The notes beneath the pieces were generated by a model. The model searched no databases. It worked only from the letters and a program-made list of their open reading frames with translations, and had not been told where the DNA came from. A DNA stretch of 6,550 bases, from positions 1 to 6,550 of the forward strand of contig CAILKC010000143.1 of NCBI GenBank assembly GCA_903834675.1, in the 5' to 3' direction. The position numbers were made by a program, and so were the translations under genes. Shown piece after piece: positions 1 to 6,550 of this stretch (its first letter is position 1; each line of letters starts with the position of its first letter). The DNA is from an uncultured Victivallales bacterium. Its GTDB lineage: Bacteria; Verrucomicrobiota; Lentisphaeria; Oligosphaerales; JAFGRS01.

Positions 1-30
1 ACCGCCGCGAAACTGTAGCGATGGGATGGC

Positions 31-54
31 GGATCGAGATTGAAATCGGGATCG
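31..54. repeat. short degenerate hexamer repeat
   Basis: Four consecutive hexamers fit RRATYG (ggatcg, agattg, aaatcg, ggatcg). A shortened unit (aatcg) follows, and a related gggatg lies just before. The stretch lies in the 142-bp flank downstream of the minus-strand aminomutase gene, where I find no credible gene. Its function is unknown. It may be the edge of, or a relic of, a longer simple-sequence array outside the window. Confidence 0.4.
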
Positions 55-142
55 AATCGACGGGGGGACTCGGCCACTCGTCTCTCGACCCACCACGGCG
101 GGAAGGCCCTCGACCCTCTGCGGTTCTCAGACAAGCGAACCC

Positions 143-1258
143 CTACGGAGCTGACTTGCGCCCATCAGGGTAGGGGCGCGGCTGACCCTCGCGGTCGCGG
201 TACACGGCCGTTCCGTCCGGCAGGGCGCCACAGCGCCGCGGCGGCTCCAGGCGCACCTTGCCGCCGCCAGCGGGCAGATCGAAGGCGAAGGCGGGTACGG
301 CGAGTCCAGACACCGAGCGCTCCAGTTCCGCCAGCAGTTCCAGCCCGCGTTCGACCCCGGTGCGGAAGTGCAGGGTTCCTGCCACCGGATCCCCGTGGAA
401 CAGATAGTAGGGTTTGACCCGTTGCCGCAACAGCCCCGTGCATAGAGCCGCCAAGGTCGGCGCGTCGTCATTGACCCCGCGCAGAAGCACGGTCTGGTTG
501 ACCACGGGGATGCCGGCGCGCAAGAGATTGCCCACCGCCAGCGCGGTCTCCGGAGTCAGCTCGCGCGGATGGTTGAACTGCGTCGCCAGCCACACCGGTG
601 GCGCCGCGCCCAGTTGCGCGCAGAACTCCGGGGTCAGGCGTTGCGGCAGCACCACCGGCAGGCGCGAGCCGAGGCGCACGATCTCGAGGTGCGGCAGCGC
701 TTGCAGCGCGGCCAGGAGCCCGAACAACGTCTCCTCGGGCAGCAGGAGCGGGTCGCCGCCGCTGATCAGGACCTCGCGGATGCCGGTATGCTCACGGAGG
801 TAGGCCAAGGCCTGAGTGAAGTCAGTCGGCGGGGCTTCCTCCGGCGCTCCGGGCTGCCAGGCACGCTTGCGCATGCAATGCCGACACAGCACGGCGCAGT
901 GGTGGGTGGCGAGCAGCAAGGCGCGGTCGGGGTAGCGGTGGATCAGTCCGGGCACGGGCGAGTCGCGTCTCTCGGCCAACGGATCGGGCGAGCCCGCCCC
1001 GTTCACTGCCAGTTCGCGCGGGTCCGGGAGCACCTGGCGGATGATCGGGTCGTCCGCGGCAGCGCGGTCTGCCAGCGCCAGGTAGTAGGGCGTTGCCAGG
1101 ACGGGATAGCGAAGCGCCGTCCGGCGCACCGCGGCGCTGGCCTCCGGGGTGAGGCCAAGCCAGTGGCTCAGAACCTCGGGATCGCGGACCGCATGCCGAA
1201 GCTGCCAGCGCCAGTCGGCCCAGCCGGGATCCTGCTTCCATGTATCGAAAGGTTCCAT
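143..1258 (-). CDS. kamA: KamA-family radical SAM protein (lysine 2,3-aminomutase-like)
   Basis: This 371-residue protein is a PLP- and S-adenosylmethionine-dependent radical enzyme of the lysine 2,3-aminomutase family, which moves an alpha-amino group to the beta carbon. The [4Fe-4S] motif CxxxCxxC is Cys121, Cys125 and Cys128 (CAVLCRHC). It is followed by Arg130, matching the arginine that holds the substrate carboxylate. SGGDP (166-170) is the usual SAM-binding strand, and VRLGSRLPVVLPQR (194-207) is typical of KamA. Asp290 and Asp327 align with the two aspartates that hold the lysine side-chain amine in the clostridial enzyme. Lys334 in AGGGK aligns with the PLP lysine. The start at 1258 gives MEPFDTWKQD, a normal family N-terminus; the frame stays open further upstream, but only as antisense to trigger factor. 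The protein is shorter than classical KamA (about 416 residues) and nearer in length to EpmB, which makes beta-lysine for EF-P. The PLP lysine and both aspartates favour a lysine substrate, but EF-P-linked and free-lysine roles cannot be separated here. Confidence 0.93.
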   Translation of the reverse strand: MEPFDTWKQDPGWADWRWQLRHAVRDPEVLSHWLGLTPEASAAVRRTALRYPVLATPYYLALADRAAADDPIIRQVLPDPRELAVNGAGSPDPLAERRDSPVPGLIHRYPDRALLLATHHCAVLCRHCMRKRAWQPGAPEEAPPTDFTQALAYLREHTGIREVLISGGDPLLLPEETLFGLLAALQALPHLEIVRLGSRLPVVLPQRLTPEFCAQLGAAPPVWLATQFNHPRELTPETALAVGNLLRAGIPVVNQTVLLRGVNDDAPTLAALCTGLLRQRVKPYYLFHGDPVAGTLHFRTGVERGLELLAELERSVSGLAVPAFAFDLPAGGGKVRLEPPRRCGALPDGTAVYRDREGQPRPYPDGRKSAP

Positions 1259-1402
1259 CTGTAGCGTCGCGTGTTCCGTGGAATTCGCACCAAGACGGTA
1301 ATATAGTACGTGCCTTTCGCGCCTGAGTTCTGGTTGAGAGTGTTTCTGACGGTCCCGGCGGGCGTTGGTGCTCGCGGTCCGAGCCAGAAAAACACCAAAC
1401 GT
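1259..1402. promoter_or_regulatory. divergent intergenic region, candidate promoters for kamA and tig
   Basis: The kamA-like gene and trigger factor are transcribed away from each other, so this gap should hold both promoters. The only AT-rich patch is around 1299-1307. On the plus strand it contains TATAGT (1302-1307), one mismatch from the -10 consensus, but its -35 partner at 17-base spacing (TGGAAT, 1279-1284) is poor. On the minus strand the same patch reads TATATT (1305 to 1300), also one mismatch, again without a good -35. The two candidate -10 boxes overlap, so the promoters could be mutually exclusive. Exact boxes are uncertain. I see no recognisable operator or riboswitch. Confidence 0.35.
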
Positions 1403-2752
1403 ATGGGTACGACTGTGGACAAGACGATTGTGCCGCTGACTGTTGTACGGACGGATGTGGAGCCCTGCCGCGTGAAGCTGGACATCGAGGTGCCGGTGGA
1501 GCGTGTCAAGAAGGCGTACGAGGACACCGTCAAGGCCTTCAACCAGCAGGGCCGCGTGGCCGGCTTTCGACCCGGTAAGGTGCCGCGACCCATTCTGCTG
1601 CGGCAGTACGGTACCCAGATCGAGTTGGAGTGTCGCCGCGAGCTGATTCGTACCGGCCTGCGGGAAGTCATGGAGAAAGAACCGGTCGAGCCGGAGACGA
1701 CGCCGCGCATCGAGGACGAGGACAAGCTGACCGTCAGCCCCGATCAGTCCTTCGTGTTCAGCCTGTCTTTCGATGTGCCGCCGACCTTCGCCTTGCCGGC
1801 CTACAAGGGCATCCGGGTGTCGCGCCAAGTCAGCGCGGTCGGCGAGGCCCAGGTGGACGAGGTCATCAACGGCTGGCTGCAGCGGCGCGCCGCGTTCGAG
1901 AAGGTAGACCGCGCCTCTCAGGCGGGCGATCTGCTCAAGATCAGCTATGAGGGTACACTAAGCGAGGTCGTGGAGTTGCCGGAGGCCTCGCGCTTCTACC
2001 TCAAGGCGCACGAGACCTGGTTGGCGCTGCGCGAACCAGAGTTGATTCCCGGCACGCTGCAGGGCCTGTTGGGCCTGGCGGCGGGTCAGACGCGGGAACT
2101 CGACACGGCCTTCCCTGAGGCTTTTAGCGACAAGATTCTGGCCGGCAAGAAGGTGCATTACTCCTTCTCGGTCGTCGAAGTGCATGGTTCGCACGTGCCC
2201 GAGCTGACCGAAGATCTGGCCAAGGCCGCCGGCGCCGAGTCGATGCAGCAGATGCGCGAACGGGTGCGCGACAACCTCAAAGCGCAACAGACCCACGCCG
2301 AAGATCAGTCGGTGCGCCAGCAGATCCTGACGGCTCTTCTGGCCGGCATGGACCTGCCGTTGCCCCCGACCCGCCTGGGCATCGCCAGTTACGATACCCT
2401 GATGCGTCTGTACGACCGTGAGGTGCGCCGGGGTGCCACCCCGGAACAGCTGGCGCAGCGTCCAGAAGAGCTGCGCCGTCTGGCCGACGAAGAGGCCGCC
2501 CGTGGTCTGAAGCGCTACTACGTCTTGCAGCGCATTGCTCTGGAAGAGAAGATTGAGCCGGACATGGAGCGGGTGAACTCGCTGCTCCAGTACATGGCCA
2601 CGTCGAGTCAGGTGACTCCGAAAGTGCTGATTCGGCGTCTGCGCGAGAACGGTCGGTTGGAAGAGGTCGTGGTCTCTGTGCGAGAGGACATGGTGTTGGA
2701 CCGCCTGGTGGCGTTGGCCGACGTGGCCGACGCCGAAGGCAAGAAGGAGTAA
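1403..2752 (+). CDS. tig: trigger factor, ribosome-associated chaperone
   Basis: This 449-residue protein is trigger factor, the chaperone that docks beside the ribosome exit tunnel and shields nascent chains (E. coli protein 432 residues). The N-terminal ribosome-binding domain carries the signature loop GFRPGKVP at residues 54-61, the match to GFRxGKVP that contacts ribosomal protein L23. A divergent FKBP-type prolyl isomerase domain follows at about 170-262, ending before the conserved VPEL (265-268). The remaining residues form the helical C-terminal arms. The start at 1403 is chosen because family homology begins soon after it ([23 protein letters not shown] resembles canonical N-termini). 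No Shine-Dalgarno sequence is visible before it. The frame is open back to a GTG at 1310, but those extra residues look unlike the family. The gene opens the tig-clpP-clpX cluster and ends 7 bases before clpP. The FKBP pocket looks altered: IPGFE is replaced by IPGTL, and a tyrosine by phenylalanine. Confidence 0.95.
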   Translation: MGTTVDKTIVPLTVVRTDVEPCRVKLDIEVPVERVKKAYEDTVKAFNQQGRVAGFRPGKVPRPILLRQYGTQIELECRRELIRTGLREVMEKEPVEPETTPRIEDEDKLTVSPDQSFVFSLSFDVPPTFALPAYKGIRVSRQVSAVGEAQVDEVINGWLQRRAAFEKVDRASQAGDLLKISYEGTLSEVVELPEASRFYLKAHETWLALREPELIPGTLQGLLGLAAGQTRELDTAFPEAFSDKILAGKKVHYSFSVVEVHGSHVPELTEDLAKAAGAESMQQMRERVRDNLKAQQTHAEDQSVRQQILTALLAGMDLPLPPTRLGIASYDTLMRLYDREVRRGATPEQLAQRPEELRRLADEEAARGLKRYYVLQRIALEEKIEPDMERVNSLLQYMATSSQVTPKVLIRRLRENGRLEEVVVSVREDMVLDRLVALADVADAEGKKE

Positions 2753-2759
2753 GGCACCC

Positions 2760-3380
2760 ATGCGGGAACCGAAGGCCTCATACTTCGTGCCGCTGGTCAT
2801 TGAGCAGACCGGGCGAGGCGAGCAGGCGTACGACATCTACTCGCGTCTGCTGAAGGACCGTATCGTGTTTCTGGGCTCTCCGGTGGACGACGGCGTGGCC
2901 AACTCGTTGGTGGCGCAGTTCCTCTTCCTGCAGAGTCAGGAGCCGAAGAAGGACATTGACTTCTACATCAACAGCCCCGGCGGCATCATTTCGGCGGGCC
3001 TGGCGATTTACGACACCATGCAGATGCTCAGTTGCGACGTACGGACCTACTGCATCGGCCAGGCGGCCAGCATGGGGGCCGTACTGCTGGCGGCGGGGGC
3101 GCCCGGCAAGCGTTTTGCCCTGCCCACGGCGCGCATCATGATCCATCAGCCCTCCGGGGGTTCGGAGGGCAGCGCCGTCGACATCCATATTCAAGCGCAG
3201 GAAATCATGCGCATGCGCGAGTTGCTCAACCAGATCCTGGCTCGCCATACGGGCAAGGAGGTCGAGACGATCGCGCGCGATAGCGACCGCGATAAGTTCA
3301 TGTCGGCGCAAGAGGCGAAGGACTACGGTCTCGTGGACGAGGTCTTGACCCCCAAGCCCAAGAAGGTGGCCGACAAGTAG
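2760..3380 (+). CDS. clpP: ATP-dependent Clp protease proteolytic subunit ClpP
   Basis: The 206-residue protein is ClpP, the serine peptidase that forms a double-heptamer chamber and degrades proteins fed to it by a Clp ATPase, here presumably ClpX. The catalytic triad is complete: Ser104 in [11 protein letters not shown], His129 in [11 protein letters not shown], and Asp178 in SDRDKF. The spacing equals that of the E. coli enzyme. The N-terminus [22 protein letters not shown] (from residue 10) matches the processed start of known ClpPs, so residues 1-9 or so are probably a short propeptide. INSPGG (70-75) is the substrate-binding strand. The ATG is supported by AAGGAG at 2744-2749, which overlaps the end of tig. 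With only 7 bases between the two genes, translational coupling is likely. The length is normal and nothing is missing. Confidence 0.98.
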   Translation: MREPKASYFVPLVIEQTGRGEQAYDIYSRLLKDRIVFLGSPVDDGVANSLVAQFLFLQSQEPKKDIDFYINSPGGIISAGLAIYDTMQMLSCDVRTYCIGQAASMGAVLLAAGAPGKRFALPTARIMIHQPSGGSEGSAVDIHIQAQEIMRMRELLNQILARHTGKEVETIARDSDRDKFMSAQEAKDYGLVDEVLTPKPKKVADK

Positions 3381-3463
3381 ACGACCGGACCGGGCCTGCC
3401 GCGGCAGACCGGCAGGAAACCGCACAGTGGCGCGCCGGGCCGGCGCCCCCGGGGGTGTAGGTC
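3381..3463 (+). promoter_or_regulatory. clpP-clpX spacer with GC-rich palindromes and the clpX ribosome-binding site
   Basis: This 83-base gap contains several palindromes. CTGCCGCGGCAG (3396-3407) is a perfect 12-base palindrome. CCTGCC (3395-3400) can also pair with GGCAGG (3411-3416). GGGC-CGGC-GCCC (3437-3448) forms a small hairpin, and CCCCCGGGGG (3446-3455) is a perfect 10-base palindrome. GGGGGTG (3451-3457), six bases before the clpX ATG, is the best Shine-Dalgarno candidate (GGAGGTG with one change) and lies inside the last palindrome. There is no T-run, so an intrinsic terminator is unlikely. A role in tuning clpX translation is possible but untested. Confidence 0.4.
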
Positions 3464-4807
3464 ATGAAGTCCCAAGGCAACGATGGCTCGCAGCACTGTT
3501 CGTTCTGTGGCCGGAGCCGGTCCGATGTGCCGCAGATGATTGCCAGCCCGCACGGCTCGGTCATCTGCGCCGAGTGTGTGACCGTCTGCAACCAGCTCCT
3601 GGCCGAGCAGGGCGTCGGCAAACCGCGGAGCGGCGGTCGCCGTGCCGCCGTGGCGGACCCGGACGACCAGCTTAACCGCCCGGTCGCAACGGTGATTCCT
3701 GATCTCAAGGTGCCGAAACCCGAAGCCCTCAAGGCGTTTCTCGACCAGTATGTGGTGGGTCAGGAAAGGGTGAAGCGCATCCTCGCCGTAGCGGTGCATA
3801 ACCACTACAAGCGCCTGCAGCATCGGCGCGGCCGGAAAGCGCTGGACGAGGTCGAGATCGAGAAGAGCAACGTGCTGTTGATGGGGCCCACCGGCTCGGG
3901 CAAGACTTTGTTGGCCAGGACCTTGGCCCGCTGCCTTGACGTGCCCTTTGCGATGTCCGACGCCACGACTCTGACCGAGGCGGGCTATGTGGGTGAAGAC
4001 GTGGAGAATATCATCCTGCGTCTGGTGCAGGCGGCCGACTTCGATGTTGCCCGCGCCCAGGTCGGCATCATCTACGTGGACGAGATTGACAAGATTGCCC
4101 GGCGGACGGAGAATGTCTCGATCACGCGCGACGTGTCGGGCGAGGGCGTGCAGCAGGCACTCCTGAAAATCCTGGAGGGGACCGTGGCCAACGTGCCCCC
4201 GAAGGGCGGTCGCAAGCACCCGCAGCAGGACTATCTGCAGGTGGATACGTCCCAGATTCTGTTTATCTGTGGCGGCGCCTTTGTCGGGCTGGACCGCATC
4301 GTGCGGCGGCGGGTGGGTCGGCAGGTGTTGGGGTTCGGACGCGGCGCCGAAGAGCGCGGCCAGACCGTGGACGTCACCGACGATGCGGCGATGATGAACC
4401 TAGTGGAACCTGAGGATTTGCTGCACTTCGGGCTGATTCCCGAGTTCATCGGCCGCTTTCCGGTGGTGGCGCCTCTGCGACCGCTGACCCGGCCGGACCT
4501 GGTCCGCATTCTGACCGAGCCCAGGAACGCGCTGATCAAGCAGTTTCAGGCCCTGTTTGCGATGGAACAGGTGGAGTTATTGTTCACGGATGACGCGCTC
4601 GAAGCGCTGGCGGAGAAAGCGGTGAACAAGGGGACCGGCGCCCGCGGTCTACGGGCCGTTCTTGAAGGGGTCATGCTGGACGTTATGTTTGACCTGCCAT
4701 CGCGGCAAAACGTGGCCCAGTGCTCCATCGACGCGAGCGTTGTTAACGGCGAGCGAGCCCCGCTTTTGGGCATGCGTACACCGAAGCGTGACCGGAAGAC
4801 CGCCTGA
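3464..4807 (+). CDS. clpX: ATP-dependent Clp protease ATP-binding subunit ClpX
   Basis: The 447-residue protein is ClpX, the hexameric AAA+ unfoldase that recognises tagged substrates and threads them into ClpP. The N-terminal zinc-binding domain has four cysteines (Cys12, 15, 35, 38) in the CxxC...CxxC pattern. The AAA+ core has Walker A GPTGSGKT (141-148), the pore loop GYVG (174-177), Walker [10 protein letters not shown] (202-210, Asp206/Glu207), the RKH loop (250-252), the arginine finger in EFIGR (Arg331) and sensor 2 GARGLR (392-397). The ClpP-docking loop appears to be LGF (289-291) rather than the common IGF, and the region around it is short and arginine-rich (about 281-294). The start at 3464 gives a standard zinc domain soon after the initiator methionine. 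Length is slightly above the E. coli protein (424). The gene follows clpP in the same orientation, as in many bacteria. Confidence 0.98.
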   Translation: MKSQGNDGSQHCSFCGRSRSDVPQMIASPHGSVICAECVTVCNQLLAEQGVGKPRSGGRRAAVADPDDQLNRPVATVIPDLKVPKPEALKAFLDQYVVGQERVKRILAVAVHNHYKRLQHRRGRKALDEVEIEKSNVLLMGPTGSGKTLLARTLARCLDVPFAMSDATTLTEAGYVGEDVENIILRLVQAADFDVARAQVGIIYVDEIDKIARRTENVSITRDVSGEGVQQALLKILEGTVANVPPKGGRKHPQQDYLQVDTSQILFICGGAFVGLDRIVRRRVGRQVLGFGRGAEERGQTVDVTDDAAMMNLVEPEDLLHFGLIPEFIGRFPVVAPLRPLTRPDLVRILTEPRNALIKQFQALFAMEQVELLFTDDALEALAEKAVNKGTGARGLRAVLEGVMLDVMFDLPSRQNVAQCSIDASVVNGERAPLLGMRTPKRDRKTA

Positions 4808-4828
4808 CCGGGCCGGGCCGCTCGGGCC

Positions 4829-4834
4829 AGGAGG
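4829..4834 (+). promoter_or_regulatory. Shine-Dalgarno sequence deciding the amidase GTG start
   Basis: A perfect AGGAGG lies four bases before an in-frame GTG at 4839. The open frame extends back to 4662 inside clpX, but this site and the signal peptide that soon follows identify 4839 as the likely start and remove the overlap with clpX. The gap to the clpX stop is then 31 bases. Confidence 0.75.
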
Positions 4835-4838
4835 CGCA

Positions 4839-5885
4839 GTGAGGCTGAGGCCAAGACCCGACGTGCAAGGCGCGGTTGCCGCAACGGTTGAGCGGTCGCG
4901 TCGGACTGCGGCCATCCGGCGGTTTTCTGTCGGCCTGCTGGCGCTGGGGTTGCTTCTGGCGCTGGGGGCCGCGGTGCCGCCTGCGGCCAAGCTCCGCGTC
5001 CGTTACATCACCGGCAATGGCATCCGCTATCTCTACATGCTGGATCTGGCCTCTTTCTACGGCCTGCGCTACGAGTCTGGCACGCAGCGTGTCGCCATGC
5101 GGTCGCGCTACACCAGCCTGTCCTTTCGCGTGGATGAGACCGAGGCGATCGTCAACGGTACCTGCGTCAATCTCTCCGATGCCCCCTGGATGGCCAAGGG
5201 CTATGCGGTCCTGGCGGACGTCGATTTTCGCCTGCTGCTGTCGCCCATTCTGAGCGCTGCGAGCCTGCGCCGCGGCGACGTGCGCCGGATCCTGATCGAC
5301 CCTGGCCACGGGGGCAAGGACCCGGGCACGCAGGGGAAGAAGGCCAAAGAGAAGGAGGTCACGCTGCAGGTGGCGCGGCGGCTGGAGAGGGAGCTGACGG
5401 CTAAGGGCTACACGGTGGCCCTGACCCGCACCAAGGACGTGGAGCTGTCCCTGGGGGCACGCTCTCAGAAAGCGCGTTCCTGGAAAGCCGATATCACGGT
5501 GAGCTTGCACTGCAACGCCGCCGGGGCCGGGGTGAAGGGCATTGAGGTGTTTCGCGTGCCGCCGCAGGGCGCGCGCAGCACCTATGGCATGCAACGCGCC
5601 AGCGCCGTCAGCCCCAGCAACGCCTGGGATCCGGACAACGCCCGCCTGGCCTACGAGGTCCAGCGCGCCGCGGTGGCCGCGACTGCCGCCACCGATCGCG
5701 GCATGAAGAATGCGCGCTTTGCCGTGATCAAGGAGTGTCCCTGCCCGGCGGTTCTTGTCGAGATGGGCTTCATGAGTTACCCCGCCGAGGAGTCCAACCT
5801 GGGCAGTGCGGAGTACCAGGACAAGCTCGCCAGGGGCATCGCCACGGGCATCAGCCGTTACGATGCCTGCCTGCCGCCCCGCTGA
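4839..5885 (+). CDS. secreted N-acetylmuramoyl-L-alanine amidase (Amidase_3)
   Basis: The 348-residue protein is a zinc amidase that cuts the bond between N-acetylmuramic acid and L-alanine in peptidoglycan, typically at septation. An arginine-rich N-region (residues 18-28) precedes a hydrophobic segment (about 29-46) and AVPPAA, indicating export. The paired arginines (IRRFSVG) hint at Tat, but the motif is imperfect. Residues 51-145 (GNGIRYLYMLDLASFYG onward) resemble the copper-amine-oxidase N-terminal-like stalk domain often fused to wall enzymes. The catalytic domain spans about 150-342. Zinc ligands are His157 (DPGHGG), Glu171 (EKEV) and His224 (SLHCNA), and the catalytic glutamate is Glu308 (VLVEMGF). 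A segment of about 60 residues between the second histidine region and the last glutamate (SPSNAWDPDNARLAYEVQ) is of the kind I associate with PVC-group amidases. I see no LysM or other cell-wall repeat. The start rests on AGGAGG at 4829. The gene follows clpX by 31 bases and is probably in the same operon. Confidence 0.93.
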   Translation: MRLRPRPDVQGAVAATVERSRRTAAIRRFSVGLLALGLLLALGAAVPPAAKLRVRYITGNGIRYLYMLDLASFYGLRYESGTQRVAMRSRYTSLSFRVDETEAIVNGTCVNLSDAPWMAKGYAVLADVDFRLLLSPILSAASLRRGDVRRILIDPGHGGKDPGTQGKKAKEKEVTLQVARRLERELTAKGYTVALTRTKDVELSLGARSQKARSWKADITVSLHCNAAGAGVKGIEVFRVPPQGARSTYGMQRASAVSPSNAWDPDNARLAYEVQRAAVAATAATDRGMKNARFAVIKECPCPAVLVEMGFMSYPAEESNLGSAEYQDKLARGIATGISRYDACLPPR

Positions 5886-5909
5886 GGGGGCGCGGCGAAG
5901 GAGAATGCC

Positions 5910-6329
5910 ATGATCAAAGACTGTGTGTTCTGCAAGATCGTGCAGGGAAGTATCCCCTGCGACAAGGTGTACGAGGATGACCTCGTCCTGGCGTTTCTGG
6001 ACATTGCGCCGATCACGCTGGGGCACACGCTCATCGTGCCCAAAGAGCACCATACCAGCGTCACCACACTGCCGCTCGCGGTGAGCGCCCGGATGCTGGA
6101 CGTCGCTCCGCGGCTGGGCAGCGCTCTGATGCGGGCCACGGACGCTGGCGGCTTCAACCTGCTGCTCGCCAACGGCACCGTGGCCGGGCAGGTAGTGCCG
6201 CACACGCACCTGCATGTCGTGCCTCGACACGTGGACGACGGGGTGGTCATGCCCACCAGCCACACCCGCTACCCCAGCCCCGAACGCAAGGCCGAGATCC
6301 TGGAGAGAGCGCGGGCCCGCTTGCAGTAG
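5910..6329 (+). CDS. HIT-family protein (histidine triad nucleotide hydrolase)
   Basis: The 139-residue protein belongs to the HIT superfamily, small dimeric enzymes that hydrolyse nucleoside phosphoramidates or dinucleoside polyphosphates. The triad is PHTHLHVVPR with His98, His100 and His102; the middle histidine is the expected nucleophile. A CxxC pair (Cys5, Cys8) with His47 and His98 probably binds structural zinc, as in many bacterial HIT proteins. GHTLIVPKEH (38-47), Asn83, Asn88 and Gln94 fit the nucleotide pocket. The start at 5910 is supported by AAGGAG at 5898-5903, six bases upstream. It begins 24 bases after the amidase stop, so co-transcription is likely. Fhit/Ap4A hydrolase-like and HinT-like activities cannot be separated from sequence alone. 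The stop is followed after five bases by the octamer array. Confidence 0.95.
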   Translation: MIKDCVFCKIVQGSIPCDKVYEDDLVLAFLDIAPITLGHTLIVPKEHHTSVTTLPLAVSARMLDVAPRLGSALMRATDAGGFNLLLANGTVAGQVVPHTHLHVVPRHVDDGVVMPTSHTRYPSPERKAEILERARARLQ

Positions 6330-6334
6330 GCCCG

Positions 6335-6550
6335 GCGAGACGGCGAGGGGGGGCGAGAGGGCGAAACGGCGAAACGGCGAGACGGGGAAACGGCGAAACG
6401 GCGAGACGGCGAGAGGGCGAGACGGCGAAACGGCGAGACGGCGAAACGGCGAAACGGCGAGACGGCGAAACGGCGAAACGGCGAGAGGGCGAAACGGCGA
6501 AACGGCGAGACGGCGAGAGGGCGAGAGGGCGAAACGGCGAAACGGCGAAA
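6335..6550. repeat. tandem array of 8-base units, consensus GCGARASG, T-free
   Basis: The array begins five bases after the HIT stop codon and runs off the window. The first units are gcgagacg (6335) and gcgagggg (6343). An extra GG (6351-6352) shifts phase, and gcgagagg (6353) follows. From 6361 the 8-base phase is unbroken for 23 full units plus six bases. Of these 23, twelve are gcgaaacg, six gcgagacg, four gcgagagg, and one is gggaaacg. There is no T on the plus strand from 6328 to the end, hence no ATG, GTG or stop codon. There are no spacers, so it is not a CRISPR array. I see no terminator before it. Full length and function are unknown. Confidence 0.9.

Noticed and set aside
84..116. 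Terminator or att-like site: CTCGACCC repeated at 84-91 and 109-116, and the small hairpin at 89-102
   Set aside because: The 8-base direct repeat is short and could be chance. The hairpin has a 5-bp stem with a wobble and no T-run in either direction.
40..1264. Plus-strand open frames (40-417, 414-803, 569-1264) opposite the kamA-like gene
   Set aside because: Arginine-rich translations without motifs, antisense to a gene with an intact CxxxCxxC and substrate residues.
1259..1828. Upstream extension of the minus-strand kamA frame to 561 residues
   Set aside because: It runs antisense through the start of trigger factor. The added residues show no family similarity, and the family N-terminus begins at 1258.
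1958..2836. 292-residue minus-strand open frame opposite trigger factor and clpP
   Set aside because: Antisense shadow of confident genes with low-complexity composition and no domain signature.
3323..4219. 298-residue minus-strand open frame opposite clpX
   Set aside because: Antisense to conserved AAA+ motifs, with no independent support.
4662..4838. Longer amidase start at 4662 overlapping clpX
   Set aside because: It would put about 59 residues without signal-peptide character before the exported N-terminus. The GTG at 4839 has a perfect AGGAGG four bases upstream.
4743..6263. 506-residue minus-strand open frame opposite the amidase and HIT genes
   Set aside because: Histidine-, arginine- and glycine-rich composition with no recognisable motif; it is antisense to two genes with complete catalytic residues. 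Typical of GC-rich antisense frames.
6335..6550. CRISPR array
   Set aside because: The units are 8 bases and contiguous, without unique spacers.

Overview
The window is GC-rich bacterial chromosome with dense, ordinary coding sequence. The tig-clpP-clpX order is a classic housekeeping cluster. Two features lean weakly towards the Verrucomicrobiota/Kiritimatiellota/Lentisphaerota (PVC) group. One is a secreted Amidase_3 enzyme directly behind clpX, whose C-terminal half resembles amidases I associate with that group. The other is the purine-phased short repeats at both ends. This placement is an inference from memory and was not tested by any search.

Layout: 1-142 is the non-coding left flank with a short degenerate hexamer repeat. 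A KamA-family radical SAM aminomutase gene lies on the minus strand (143-1258). A 144-bp divergent gap (1259-1402) holds the only AT-rich island seen between genes. The plus strand then carries five closely spaced genes: trigger factor (1403-2752), ClpP (2760-3380), ClpX (3464-4807), an N-acetylmuramoyl-L-alanine amidase (4839-5885) and a HIT-family nucleotide hydrolase (5910-6329). From 6335 to the window edge runs a tandem array of 8-base units that contains no T on the plus strand.

How the genes fit together: trigger factor folds nascent chains at the ribosome exit tunnel, and ClpX unfolds substrates and feeds them to the ClpP chamber. The first three genes therefore form a protein quality-control unit. 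The amidase (cell-wall septum cleavage) and the HIT protein (nucleotide housekeeping) follow with short gaps and good Shine-Dalgarno sequences, so they are probably co-transcribed, but no functional link to proteolysis is visible. The KamA-like gene is divergent and shares only the promoter region.

All catalytic residues I looked for in the KamA-like protein, ClpP, ClpX, the amidase and the HIT protein are present. The FKBP-like domain of trigger factor looks partly eroded. I see no mobile element, CRISPR array, RNA gene, phage or defence system. The most unusual element is the octamer array at the right edge; the rest is conventional.
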